From: Vibrio bivalvicida
GTDB lineage: Bacteria; Pseudomonadota; Gammaproteobacteria; Enterobacterales; Vibrionaceae
Length of the DNA stretch: 37,338 nucleotides
Direction of reading: 5' to 3'
NCBI RefSeq assembly: GCF_001399455.2
Contig: NZ_LLEI02000030.1
Location: forward strand, 1 to 37,338
Each line of letters opens with the position of its first letter. Position 1 is the first letter of the stretch. Below the pieces are notes generated by a model, which searched no databases, was not told the origin of the DNA, and was given only the letters and a program-made list of their open reading frames with translations. The position numbers and the translations under genes were made by a program. This document shows positions 1 to 7,088 of this stretch, piece after piece.

Positions 1-31
1 GAACTGAACAGTATTGGGCTATTATGTATTC

Positions 32-262
32 TCACCTAATTAAGCAACAAAGCCCATCCGGATCTACATATCCTAACGGGTCACCATCCACATACGCGTA
101 GAGATTTATCCCGCGTTGCTCTTGTAATGGATCGCGGTTAAGCCAACGTCCTAAGTTGGGCATGTAAAAGCGATAACCAAAGTAAACTATACCACTGGTA
201 AAATCGCTGCGTTTGGTCGGCATGCCAAACGGTTGTAGGGTGAAATCCTACAGCCACTTAGT
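32..262 (-). pseudogene. Orphan Rhs core end with truncated tip
   Basis: This is a displaced copy of the Rhs-associated core whose intact version ends the Rhs gene at about 3776-3962. The reading frame carries YFGYRFYMPNLGRW, then NRDPLQEQ, then GDPLGYVDPDG, but stops only six residues after DPDG (LCCLIR, stop at 32), so almost no toxin tip remains. Nucleotide similarity to the intact core continues up to about 262, but the stretch at 225-260 has a 2-nt length difference that breaks the frame. No full-length Rhs precedes it, so it is a fragment left by recombination. It could act as a homology arm for tip exchange. The identification as Rhs core is firm; lack of function is inferred. Confidence 0.8.
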
Positions 263-297
263 TTCTTAAAGACAAGTATTCATCCTCTATTTTCACT

Positions 298-762
298 TCA
301 AATTGAGCAATCATCAATGTTGGTTTTGATTAAAGGCATTGGGTAATTAAATACTCCTTTATCGTCGACGACCATGATCGCTTCAAAAGTATTCAAATCA
401 GAAAAGTAGTGACCATTAGAATCATACTCCATTGAGTATATTTTTTTACCTTGCGTGTATTCTTCTAACTTGATCCACGATCGTTTCTCTTTCGGTATCT
501 GACTCACTGTCTTCCCAAATACAAGCGTAGCAACCTTAGGATCCTTATCTAAATACATAAATGCATATGACCTATCATTCTTCGACAGAAAAAGCCAATC
601 ACTCGAAATCATATAGCAAGTGTCATCATCTAATATTACATTCTGACCAACTAACCTCTTTAATTTTAGAAATAAAACCTTACCCCTCCCATCATCCAAG
701 CCAGAACTCAATAAATTACCAATTAAAATAAAGAGAGTTAAAGATACTAGTTTCTTATTCAT
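298..762 (-). CDS. Putative periplasmic immunity protein, coupled to a tip remnant
   Basis: This 154-residue protein belongs to no family I recognise. It starts with a cleavable-looking signal peptide (MNKKLVSLTLFILIGNLLSS) followed by a mixed-charge soluble domain with two cysteines (in DDDTCYM and at the C-terminal DDCSI), so it is probably periplasmic. Its ATG overlaps the stop codon of the preceding Rhs tip remnant (759-935) as ATGA, the usual layout of a toxin-immunity pair. Immunity function is inferred only from position, coupling and export. If the tip is a remnant, this gene survives as an orphan immunity gene that could protect against neighbouring cells still armed with the tip. 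Confidence 0.6.
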   Translation of the reverse strand: MNKKLVSLTLFILIGNLLSSGLDDGRGKVLFLKLKRLVGQNVILDDDTCYMISSDWLFLSKNDRSYAFMYLDKDPKVATLVFGKTVSQIPKEKRSWIKLEEYTQGKKIYSMEYDSNGHYFSDLNTFEAIMVVDDKGVFNYPMPLIKTNIDDCSI

Positions 763-935
763 AAAAGCTCTCCGACAACATACCCTGTAGCTAAATCAAC
801 TTGACTACCTGGCAGTGCTCCTGTCACGCTTGTACCTGGTACTGACTTTGCGGCGTTGTAAGTAGCTGAAGCTTCTTTCTTATAATGACGCTGTATATCG
901 ATGACATAAACACTGTCAAATACCGAAGGTATGAG
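759..935 (-). pseudogene. C-terminal remnant of an Rhs toxin tip
   Basis: An open frame of 58 codons runs from just after a TAG at 936-938 down to TGA at 759-761. It ends with residues GSQVDLATGYVVGELL. There is no start codon with a ribosome site and no Rhs core in front of it, so it looks like the 3' end of a larger gene. Its TGA overlaps the ATG of the next gene (298-762) by the ATGA arrangement, which argues that it was once translated as the end of a toxin coupled to its immunity gene. The 5' end overlaps the last codons of the small membrane protein gene at 916. The toxin family is unknown. Confidence 0.5.
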
Positions 936-1158
936 CTACCCCAAATGCTCCGAACATAACTAATAAAGAACCTATTAGTATCCGACGAACTAATTTCTGA
1001 ACATCTCTACCCTTTTTCGTTAGCTTATTTTGGTGGAAAAATATGATAAATAAACCCTCTAAGTACCGCGAGTTATTCTTATTCTCATTTTTGAAGTAAC
1101 AAATTATAAAAATTCCAACGGTAATCGTAAGACCAAATACCCCCATAGAGGTAATCAT
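916..1158 (-). CDS. Small two-helix membrane protein, possible immunity protein
   Basis: This protein of about 80 residues has two predicted membrane helices, residues about 5-22 (GVFGLTITVGIFIICYF) and about 60-78 (ILIGSLLVMFGAFGVA), flanking a basic loop rich in Lys and Asn. The ATG at 1158 is preceded by AGG seven bases upstream. A TTG at 1191 would add 11 residues and is possible. The order of helix, short Asn-rich loop, FF, basic stretch (KKGRDVQKLVRR) and helix resembles the frameshifted gene at 1501-1778, so the two may be paralogues. No function is recognised. Its place among toxin tips suggests immunity, which is inference. Confidence 0.5.
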   Translation of the reverse strand: MITSMGVFGLTITVGIFIICYFKNENKNNSRYLEGLFIIFFHQNKLTKKGRDVQKLVRRILIGSLLVMFGAFGVAHTFGI

Positions 1159-1295
1159 GACAAAACCTAAAACATCATATAATAATAACAAACCCTGGCC
1201 TTAGTATTAAGAATTACAGCCTACTCGACATCTCAGTCGAAAAATAAAAACTATTAAGTGTAAACATAAAACTAAAAATAACAGTAGATTTTTAA

Positions 1296-1526
1296 TTAAG
1301 AATAGTACCAATTCGCCAATATAAAAGATGCAAATACGAGCAATACAGAGTACTTATTACACCTATCATTAAAGGAAGAAACAAAACCAAATGTGCATAC
1401 TAAAGATATTAGTAAGCTGCCTATTTCATCAACGATATAATCATTGTTATACCCCATAAATACTGTTAAGTGAAAGACAGAATTAACCAGACAAAGAAAT
1501 CTAAATAACAACCACATATTGTTCAT
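1296..1526 (-). CDS. Small hydrophobic protein, unknown
   Basis: This is a 76-residue, strongly hydrophobic protein with about three membrane segments (around residues 4-24, 35-52 and 58-74) and a single acidic connection (NNDYIVDE). The ATG at 1526 lies inside the last codons of the frameshifted membrane gene at 1501-1778, a 26-bp overlap, so the two were probably co-translated. No good ribosome binding site is visible, in keeping with coupling. I do not recognise a family. It may be an accessory or second immunity protein of the tip remnant upstream, or a chance frame in AT-rich DNA. Confidence 0.4.
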   Translation of the reverse strand: MNNMWLLFRFLCLVNSVFHLTVFMGYNNDYIVDEIGSLLISLVCTFGFVSSFNDRCNKYSVLLVFASFILANWYYS

Positions 1527-1778
1527 AAATAATAATAAAAAAAGACAATAGTGAAATTAAAAATGACCAGTTAATGGTTAGTCGCAACCTTTCCCTAATC
1601 ATAAGCCCTTGTTCATTCAAAAAATCTTTTTTGCTAAACAGCATTGTGAAGTCTCTAGGGCCAACTCTACCATTGTCATTTCTATATTTTTTAAAATAAG
1701 AGGGGAATGGATCAATACAACTACACATATAAAAGACGCCAATGGAAAAACAAAACGAGAAATTTCTAAAACACTCAA
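1501..1778 (-). pseudogene. Frameshifted membrane immunity-like gene
   Basis: The gene is read in two frames. A TTG start at 1778 with AGGAG ten bases upstream gives a first hydrophobic helix (EISRFVFPLASFICVVVLI). The frame must then shift near 1690-1715, around a run of A/T, to continue as FKKYRNDNGRVGPRDF and a second helix (WSFLISLLSFFIIIYEQ) ending at 1501. An ATG at 1728 would express only the second part. The helix-loop-helix layout matches the neighbour at 916. The TTG overlaps the TGA of a tip remnant (1775-1777), which supports a former toxin-immunity pair. A sequencing error cannot be excluded. Confidence 0.45.
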
Positions 1779-1888
1779 TTTGTTGTTACTCCTACCTTAA
1801 AAACAAATCCACCGTATACATTAACGCTCCCTCCTGAAGAAACATTCGAATCGAAGAAGGAATGGTAAAAAAGACAAGGCCTTATTCT
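1775..1888 (-). pseudogene. C-terminal remnant of a second Rhs toxin tip
   Basis: Between the end of the immunity-like gene at 1889 and the frameshifted membrane gene is an open frame of 37 residues ending in GGSVNVYGGFVFKVGVTTN, with its TGA at 1775-1777 overlapping the TTG start of the next gene. The glycine-rich, beta-strand-like ending is the kind of sequence found at the end of large secreted or polymorphic toxins. No start codon, ribosome site or Rhs core is present. It reads as the last part of a toxin whose body was deleted. The claim rests on the stop-start overlap and the composition. Confidence 0.4.
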
Positions 1889-2572
1889 TTATTTTAACTC
1901 CCAAGCACTAACAGGTTCACACTGCTCTAACGGAATAAAAAAACACCTCATTTCAAGAAACCCCTTTAATGATTCTGATTCGCTATCTGATATTTTTTCA
2001 TAATAACGATTTAAATATTCTTCCTTATAATCTAATCCATTATGATAATTATTTTTATAACTTTCCATATACGCATATAAAGCAGGCTTGTTTCCATGTT
2101 CAATTATTTCCTCTAGACATGTTAAATCATAATTACCACTATTTGAAAACTTTCCACTAATAATAGCATCACAATATAAAATTTTATACTGTAGTTGATC
2201 CTTATCCTTTACTTTATTTAGTAACTTCTCAGATTTATCATATAAACAATTTCGGCTAGGATAGTGCATATATGAGCGCGCAAGTAATAACTTACTTTGA
2301 TCATCATCTATGGTATCTACTGCCATTTCTAGATAATAATCAATTTTCTTATAGTTAATCTCACCTATACTCCCCAATATCCCATAAAAATAGCAATCCG
2401 TTAGTTTTTTATACCCTTTATGATCACCGTTATCGGCATTTTCTTTTAAAACCTCACACTCCTTTACTATGTCAATCATTTCCAATTCCCTTTCTTTCGA
2501 TATTATATCGAATGACAACAATGACGAAATAGACACTAAAAAAACAATTATGTAATTAACAATTACTTTCAT
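1889..2572 (-). CDS. Putative periplasmic immunity protein, Sel1/TPR-like
   Basis: This 227-residue protein has a signal peptide (about residues 1-21, MKVIVNYIIVFLVSISSLLS) followed by helical repeats. The stretch with ADNGDHKGYKKLTDCYFYG and a following DYYLEMAV resembles Sel1/TPR units, and later segments (LLLARSYMHYP, YKILYCDAI) continue the pattern. Its ATG overlaps the stop of the orphan Rhs tip at 2569 (ATGA), so toxin and this gene are translationally coupled. Sel1-like proteins serve as immunity proteins for several toxins, and export places protection in the periplasm. Family assignment is moderate and cognate immunity is inferred from coupling. The gene is much more AT-rich than the Rhs core. 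Confidence 0.65.
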   Translation of the reverse strand: MKVIVNYIIVFLVSISSLLSFDIISKERELEMIDIVKECEVLKENADNGDHKGYKKLTDCYFYGILGSIGEINYKKIDYYLEMAVDTIDDDQSKLLLARSYMHYPSRNCLYDKSEKLLNKVKDKDQLQYKILYCDAIISGKFSNSGNYDLTCLEEIIEHGNKPALYAYMESYKNNYHNGLDYKEEYLNRYYEKISDSESESLKGFLEMRCFFIPLEQCEPVSAWELK

Positions 2573-2978
2573 TTAATAACTCCATTCACAATATATTTCA
2601 CATGACAGATATCTAAAATATTAAAACACTGTTTCCTGCGCCTCGGATTTGGATTTTTTTTAGCAAAACTATTTGAACTAGTTTTTTTATTCGTAGCGTC
2701 ACATGAAGCTTTGCTTCGCGGATTACTACTTTCTGGTTCTATTGGAAGACTTTCTGTCCACAAGTTTCTCATATTCTCAACACAATCATGTATACACTGG
2801 CTATTCGTTTGGCCTGAGTAAACTGCGTGGTCCCATGGATTGGGATTTACCGGTCTGCCCTTTATTTTTCTATCTGGATCTACATACCCTAACGGGTCGC
2901 CATCCACATACGCATAGAGATTAGCTCTTGGAGTGGATCGCGGTTAAGCCAGCGGCCCAAGTTTGGCATATATAAGTG
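2569..2978 (-). pseudogene. Orphan Rhs core fragment plus cysteine-containing tip
   Basis: The upstream part (2978 to about 2925) encodes YMPNLGRWLNRDPLQE. A deletion of about 10 nt relative to the intact core then removes part of EQGGIN and shifts the frame. The downstream frame resumes as DGDPLGYVDPD, starting at best from a GTG at 2907, and continues into a tip of about 100 residues. The tip carries NPNPWDHAVY, NSQC-x2-DC, ASC, KQC and DIC, the same order of motifs as the tip of the intact Rhs gene. It stops at 2569, overlapping the Sel1-like gene. Without an Rhs body it cannot be delivered, unless recombination places it behind the intact gene. Confidence 0.7.
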
Positions 2979-3027
2979 GTAACTGAGATGTGACCTTATT
3001 TACTAGTTTTTCAATCCATTGTAGTTC

Positions 3028-3167
3028 GAAAAGGACACCACCTATTTATTCGGAAACAAAGCCTTTACCCTATAGTAAAAGGAAAGACCTGACCTCGTCT
3101 TCAGCACTTGTTTGGAGACAAAGACTTTTGTCTTATTGCAAAAACAGGACATCACCCTATTCAATGT
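3028..3167. repeat. Degenerate tandem repeat of about 65 bp, three units
   Basis: Three imperfect units can be aligned at about 3028-3074, 3075-3138 and 3139-3167 (the last one partial). Shared blocks are AAAAGGA or AAAACAGGA, followed by CC-rich sequence, then GGAAACAAAG or GGAGACAAAG and CTTT. The segment lies between the membrane protein gene and the orphan core and has no convincing gene on either strand. Similar short repeated sequences occur between genes in vibrios, as far as I recall. Its role is unknown. Confidence 0.4.
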
Positions 3168-3378
3168 CTTTCAATACAAGCCATGAATAAATAGGCCAAG
3201 CAATGCATGAAATAACTAAATACTGTAGTGGAATAGATATAAAGTTAACAAATGGTATGCCGAGCAATACCAAATTATCATTTGTAAATTCAATATACAA
3301 AAAGTCATAAATAAAATTGTATGTTGCTTCTACAAATGACAACGATATTGCAACTTGAATGAATTGTTTAAATTTCAT
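3157..3378 (-). CDS. Small membrane protein downstream of Rhs, candidate immunity
   Basis: This 73-residue protein has a short basic N-terminus (MKFKQF), a first amphipathic/hydrophobic stretch (about 7-28) and a clear membrane helix near the C-terminus (about 44-68, FVNFISIPLQYLVISCIAWP). It is the first sizeable gene after the intact Rhs gene, 106 bp away, and its ATG overlaps the end of a 35-codon frame (3368-3475). The position fits an immunity protein for the Rhs tip acting in the inner membrane. There is no family match I can name and no strong ribosome site, so expression probably depends on coupling to the small upstream frame. Confidence 0.5.
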   Translation of the reverse strand: MKFKQFIQVAISLSFVEATYNFIYDFLYIEFTNDNLVLLGIPFVNFISIPLQYLVISCIAWPIYSWLVLKDIE

Positions 3379-3475
3379 TTACATAATCCATAATTAAATA
3401 ACTGTACAGAAAGACTCTGTCTGATTTCACTCTTGGTTTGAAGTTCCTACTTAAATTCATATACTCTAATTTCAT
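3368..3475 (-). CDS. 35-residue small protein coupled between Rhs and membrane gene
   Basis: ATG at 3475 is preceded by AAGGA five bases upstream (3481-3485), which itself overlaps the Rhs stop codon region. The frame runs 35 residues, basic and aromatic (starts MKLEYMNLSRNFKPRVKSDR), and stops at 3368, overlapping the start of the membrane gene by 11 bases. It may be a leader that couples translation of the membrane gene to Rhs, or a remnant of an immunity gene. It has the best ribosome site of the small frames in this region. Function is unknown. Confidence 0.4.
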   Translation of the reverse strand: MKLEYMNLSRNFKPRVKSDRVFLYSYLIMDYVNEI

Positions 3476-3484
3476 TTTAGTCCT

Positions 3485-6400
3485 TCAATATAATGTATTT
3501 AATGAGCATTCAATATCACAAGATACTTCTGCATATAGTTCTTCGATAAGCTCCTGAACTGCTGATCTCTTTTCTTTATCAAATACATTCCACTTTTGCG
3601 TTGGCTGTTTACATGAAAGAGATTTATTGTGTGGTGCTTGCTCCATTACTGCAGACCTTGGTGACATCGCTGCCTTTGCCTTTTCATAACAATCATAATA
3701 ACATTGACTATTTTTTTGAGGTGGATATATCAAGTGGTCGGTAGGACTCGGGTTGTATGGTTTGGACTTATAACGCCCATCCGGATCCAGATACCCTAAC
3801 GGGTCACCATCCACATACGCATAGAGGTTAATCCCGCCTTGCTCTTGCAGTGGGTCGCGGTTAAGCCAACGGCCTAAATTGGGCATGTAAAAGCGATAAC
3901 CAAAGTAAACCAACCCACTGGTAAAATCGCTGCGTTTGGTCGACATGCCAAAAGGCTGTAGAGCGAAATCATCGCCACTTACTTGCCCGTAAGGCGAATA
4001 GCCTCGCTGACTGAGTCTTTCACTGGCCTGGTCAAACACACCATAGACATGACCAAGATGGTTAGTCATGTAGTAAGTGTTTTGCTGGCTCTGCTGACGC
4101 ATTAACAAGCCAGCGACACCGCCTTTTCTATCTGGTCGCCATACATTGCTTGCTAAAACGTTGTTTTCGCTGTCACGCTCTTGAAGCTCAATAAGGCCTA
4201 AGCGAACAAAACGTTTCTCTAAGGTTTTAGTATTGTTTTCAAAGCGCTGATACACTCTTAGAAAATGATCGTGACCATACTCAAATCGCTCCTCAACCTG
4301 AGTGCCACTTTTCTCAAAACGAATCGCGGTCAGTCTGTTTTCAGCGTCATAGTCTGCGACAAATGGAATCTCACCTGGTAACAAGCCTTGAATTAAATTC
4401 CCGTCTGCATCGTAAACAAAAGCGTTGCTGTCACCATTCCACGAGGAGATCTGGTTAAGTGAATTGTACGTGGCTTGTGTTTGTGGGCTCTCTAGAGGGA
4501 GTAACTCGTTAGACTCTAATTGGGTGAGCTTACCTGCAATGTCAAAACCGAAAACAAAGTTGCCGACAGTCTTCTCACCTTTCCGATACTCCAATTTAGA
4601 GATATCACCAATATCGTCAAAACTTAATACCTGTTCCATACCGTTAGGGTATGTCAAACGACTCGCTACATTTTGCGGTGTATCGTCGTAAGTGATTTCA
4701 AACACTTGCTCTAACGCCGAAACACTGGTCAAACGCCCAAATGCATCGTACTGATACTGACCAAAGTTAAGGCCGTTTAACGTGACTGATGAAAAACGGT
4801 TGAGCTTATCAAACTCTAGCTCTATGGAATCGCTCTCCCATGGGCCATCGATACGCTTAAGTCGACCATCGGGATAATAGTGATAACCCGTTGTACCTTG
4901 AGCATCAGACACTGAGTTCAATCGGCCTAATGTATCGTATTGGTAGGAAACCTCTGGCGTTGCATCACTGTAACTGACGCGAGTCAGTTGTTTTTTATCG
5001 TTGTAGTGAAACGACTTAGTGATGCCACGAGCGTTAGTTGTACTGCGAACATAACCTTGCTGATAGTCGTGTGTGATTTCACTACCATCGGCATAACGCT
5101 TGGTTGTCAACTGGCCAACTGAGTTGTATTCAAATTCTGTTTTGTTTTGATTGGCGTCGATTAACGCTTCAATACGCCCAGAAGCATTGCGCTCTATTCG
5201 TGTCACACCTTGCATAGGATCAACGATAGCGACCAATTGCTTTGCTGAATTATATTGATATTGGTAAGCTCGACCTCCCGGAAGGGTTTCGCTCTCTACA
5301 AGGCGAGGACAACTCCCATAAACAATCTCAGTATCACGATTTCCCTCTCTGCTGATATGAGTGAGTTGGTTAATTCGGTCATAACGATATTGCGTGGCTT
5401 TACCATGTATATCAGTAACTTGTGTTACGCGCCCTAGCTCATCATATTGATATGAAGCCAGCGCCTTACCCTGACTGACAATCGATTCGAGTCGCCCAGA
5501 TGAATAACCAAAGTCGACAACGTTACCATCAGCAGCCGTTACTTGTAATAACTGCCCTTGGTCGTTGTATTTATAGCGAGTGTTAGCTCCGTTTAAATTA
5601 GTGGCACCAATCAGTAAGTTATTTTGGCTGTATTCAAAACTCTTTTCGCCTGTCGGCGTAACCGCTTTAATTAAGTTTTGACGATCATCGTAAACATAGA
5701 TCGTGCTGTTATCAAGCGTATCAGTAAACTCCACGACTTTACCAAAAGAGTTGTTGCGATAGTTGACGGAATTACCATCTGAATAAACCGTTTTGGATAG
5801 ATTACGATTTTGGTCGTATTCGAAACGAGTCCATGTACCATCTGGGCTAGTAACCTGTTGAACACGAGAATAACCTTTGGAGTATCGCTGATAGTCGTAT
5901 ACGGTTTTGGGAACGTCAGGCTGACTATTGTTGACATTGACATCTACGTAATCAACGTAGTGCTGTGGCGAAACGTACCACGCTTTACCGGTTTGCGAAT
6001 TGTAAAAAAGCTCTTCTTTGAAACCCAAGGGGTTCACGACCGTCATTCGACTGCTCATCCCCATAGGGTCGCCAAACGCAGGATACTCATCAATTCGACT
6101 AGAGTCTGGATCCCCGAGTTCAACGAAAAACTTTGTTGTTCCTTTGGCGTCCGCTAGGGATGAGATTATCCCCATATCATTATAAGCAATCCGCGCCGAG
6201 TACCCTTGCATGTCCTCTAGCGAGATTAATTCACCTTTCTGGTTGTAATCGAAATGAGCTTTATAGCCTGTTGGACCTGTCACTGAGACAACTTGCTTGG
6301 CCTGGTTATAACTAAGAGTAAGAGTTTGCTCTAGTGCGTTAGTCACACTCATTAGCTGGTTGTCTTGGTAGGCAAACTTAAGCCCGTTACCGCTTTGATC

Positions 6401-6997
6401 GACCACAGAACTTAATCGGTAGTCGCCATTTTTAACCTGAGTGAACGTTTTGTAGCTACCATCAACATACGTTGCTTTGATCACGTCTTCTTCAACACTC
6501 AGACGAGGCAATAGTGTCGCTTCTCCTGAGAGCAGCGACTGCGAGTTCAAGATATAGTTGGTTCCGACTTGTTGGTATTCATCGACGCGCCCAGTACCTG
6601 ACACCAATACTAATGAACTGGAATCTTTTGGTTTAGAAACGTAATCAGCGTAATTGTGTGTCCAGCGTGAACCTACTGAGCTTTGTTTGTCTTCTTTTCC
6701 TAGTGCGTTGTAGGTAAGGGTAAACTCAATACTTGGCCCATATGCTGAATCTATCCATATTGGCGTATCTTGAACGACTAGGTTAAGGTTGTTGAAATCA
6801 AAATGCCAAATCGGCGCGCCTCTTGAGGTATAACAATCCTCTTCGTTGTCACTAGTCCCACCACGGTGAGAGTGACTTTTCTGATAAGCACTGTCAGATA
6901 CCCCTAACGGTCCTGTAGGTGGTTCCATTGCTGGCGCGCATGATTGAAGTAGCGCAAGAACGACAATGGCAAGCGCGACAAAAATAGCCAAAAGCAT
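3485..6997 (-). CDS. Rhs/YD-repeat polymorphic toxin lipoprotein
   Basis: This protein of about 1170 residues begins with a hydrophobic signal ending in a lipobox (LLQSC, Cys about 20), so it should be Sec-exported and lipidated, unlike classic type-VI Rhs effectors. After a linker and an entry domain (about 55-110, with GSRWTHNYADYV) come many YD repeats (about 180-960) that would form a closed beta shell. The conserved core follows (about 1020-1074: YFGYRFYMPNLGRW, NRDPLQEQGG, GDPLGYLDPDG), then a 96-residue variable tip with NSQC-x2-DC, LSC, VSC and DIEC. The tip is not a toxin I recognise. The ATG at 6997 has AAGGA seven bases upstream; TTG at 7000 is less likely. It follows the LamG/TSP3 gene by 89 bp, so the two probably share a transcript. 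Confidence 0.85.
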   Translation of the reverse strand: MLLAIFVALAIVVLALLQSCAPAMEPPTGPLGVSDSAYQKSHSHRGGTSDNEEDCYTSRGAPIWHFDFNNLNLVVQDTPIWIDSAYGPSIEFTLTYNALGKEDKQSSVGSRWTHNYADYVSKPKDSSSLVLVSGTGRVDEYQQVGTNYILNSQSLLSGEATLLPRLSVEEDVIKATYVDGSYKTFTQVKNGDYRLSSVVDQSGNGLKFAYQDNQLMSVTNALEQTLTLSYNQAKQVVSVTGPTGYKAHFDYNQKGELISLEDMQGYSARIAYNDMGIISSLADAKGTTKFFVELGDPDSSRIDEYPAFGDPMGMSSRMTVVNPLGFKEELFYNSQTGKAWYVSPQHYVDYVDVNVNNSQPDVPKTVYDYQRYSKGYSRVQQVTSPDGTWTRFEYDQNRNLSKTVYSDGNSVNYRNNSFGKVVEFTDTLDNSTIYVYDDRQNLIKAVTPTGEKSFEYSQNNLLIGATNLNGANTRYKYNDQGQLLQVTAADGNVVDFGYSSGRLESIVSQGKALASYQYDELGRVTQVTDIHGKATQYRYDRINQLTHISREGNRDTEIVYGSCPRLVESETLPGGRAYQYQYNSAKQLVAIVDPMQGVTRIERNASGRIEALIDANQNKTEFEYNSVGQLTTKRYADGSEITHDYQQGYVRSTTNARGITKSFHYNDKKQLTRVSYSDATPEVSYQYDTLGRLNSVSDAQGTTGYHYYPDGRLKRIDGPWESDSIELEFDKLNRFSSVTLNGLNFGQYQYDAFGRLTSVSALEQVFEITYDDTPQNVASRLTYPNGMEQVLSFDDIGDISKLEYRKGEKTVGNFVFGFDIAGKLTQLESNELLPLESPQTQATYNSLNQISSWNGDSNAFVYDADGNLIQGLLPGEIPFVADYDAENRLTAIRFEKSGTQVEERFEYGHDHFLRVYQRFENNTKTLEKRFVRLGLIELQERDSENNVLASNVWRPDRKGGVAGLLMRQQSQQNTYYMTNHLGHVYGVFDQASERLSQRGYSPYGQVSGDDFALQPFGMSTKRSDFTSGLVYFGYRFYMPNLGRWLNRDPLQEQGGINLYAYVDGDPLGYLDPDGRYKSKPYNPSPTDHLIYPPQKNSQCYYDCYEKAKAAMSPRSAVMEQAPHNKSLSCKQPTQKWNVFDKEKRSAVQELIEELYAEVSCDIECSLNTLY

Positions 6998-7088
6998 CAA
7001 TATTTCCTTAATTGGATGGGTTACTTGTTGTTTCTAAAAAGGAACAGTTCCAGTTGGTTTCTTATGTTTAGACGGTGTGTGCCCCCTA

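Noticed and set aside
2990..3190. 66-codon plus-strand frame across the tandem repeat
   Set aside because: The frame is explained by the 65-bp repeat units and has no ribosome site; treated as repeat DNA.
3485..7000. Many open frames on the opposite strand and in other frames of the Rhs gene
   Set aside because: They follow from the codon pattern of YD repeats and have no ribosome sites or recognisable products.
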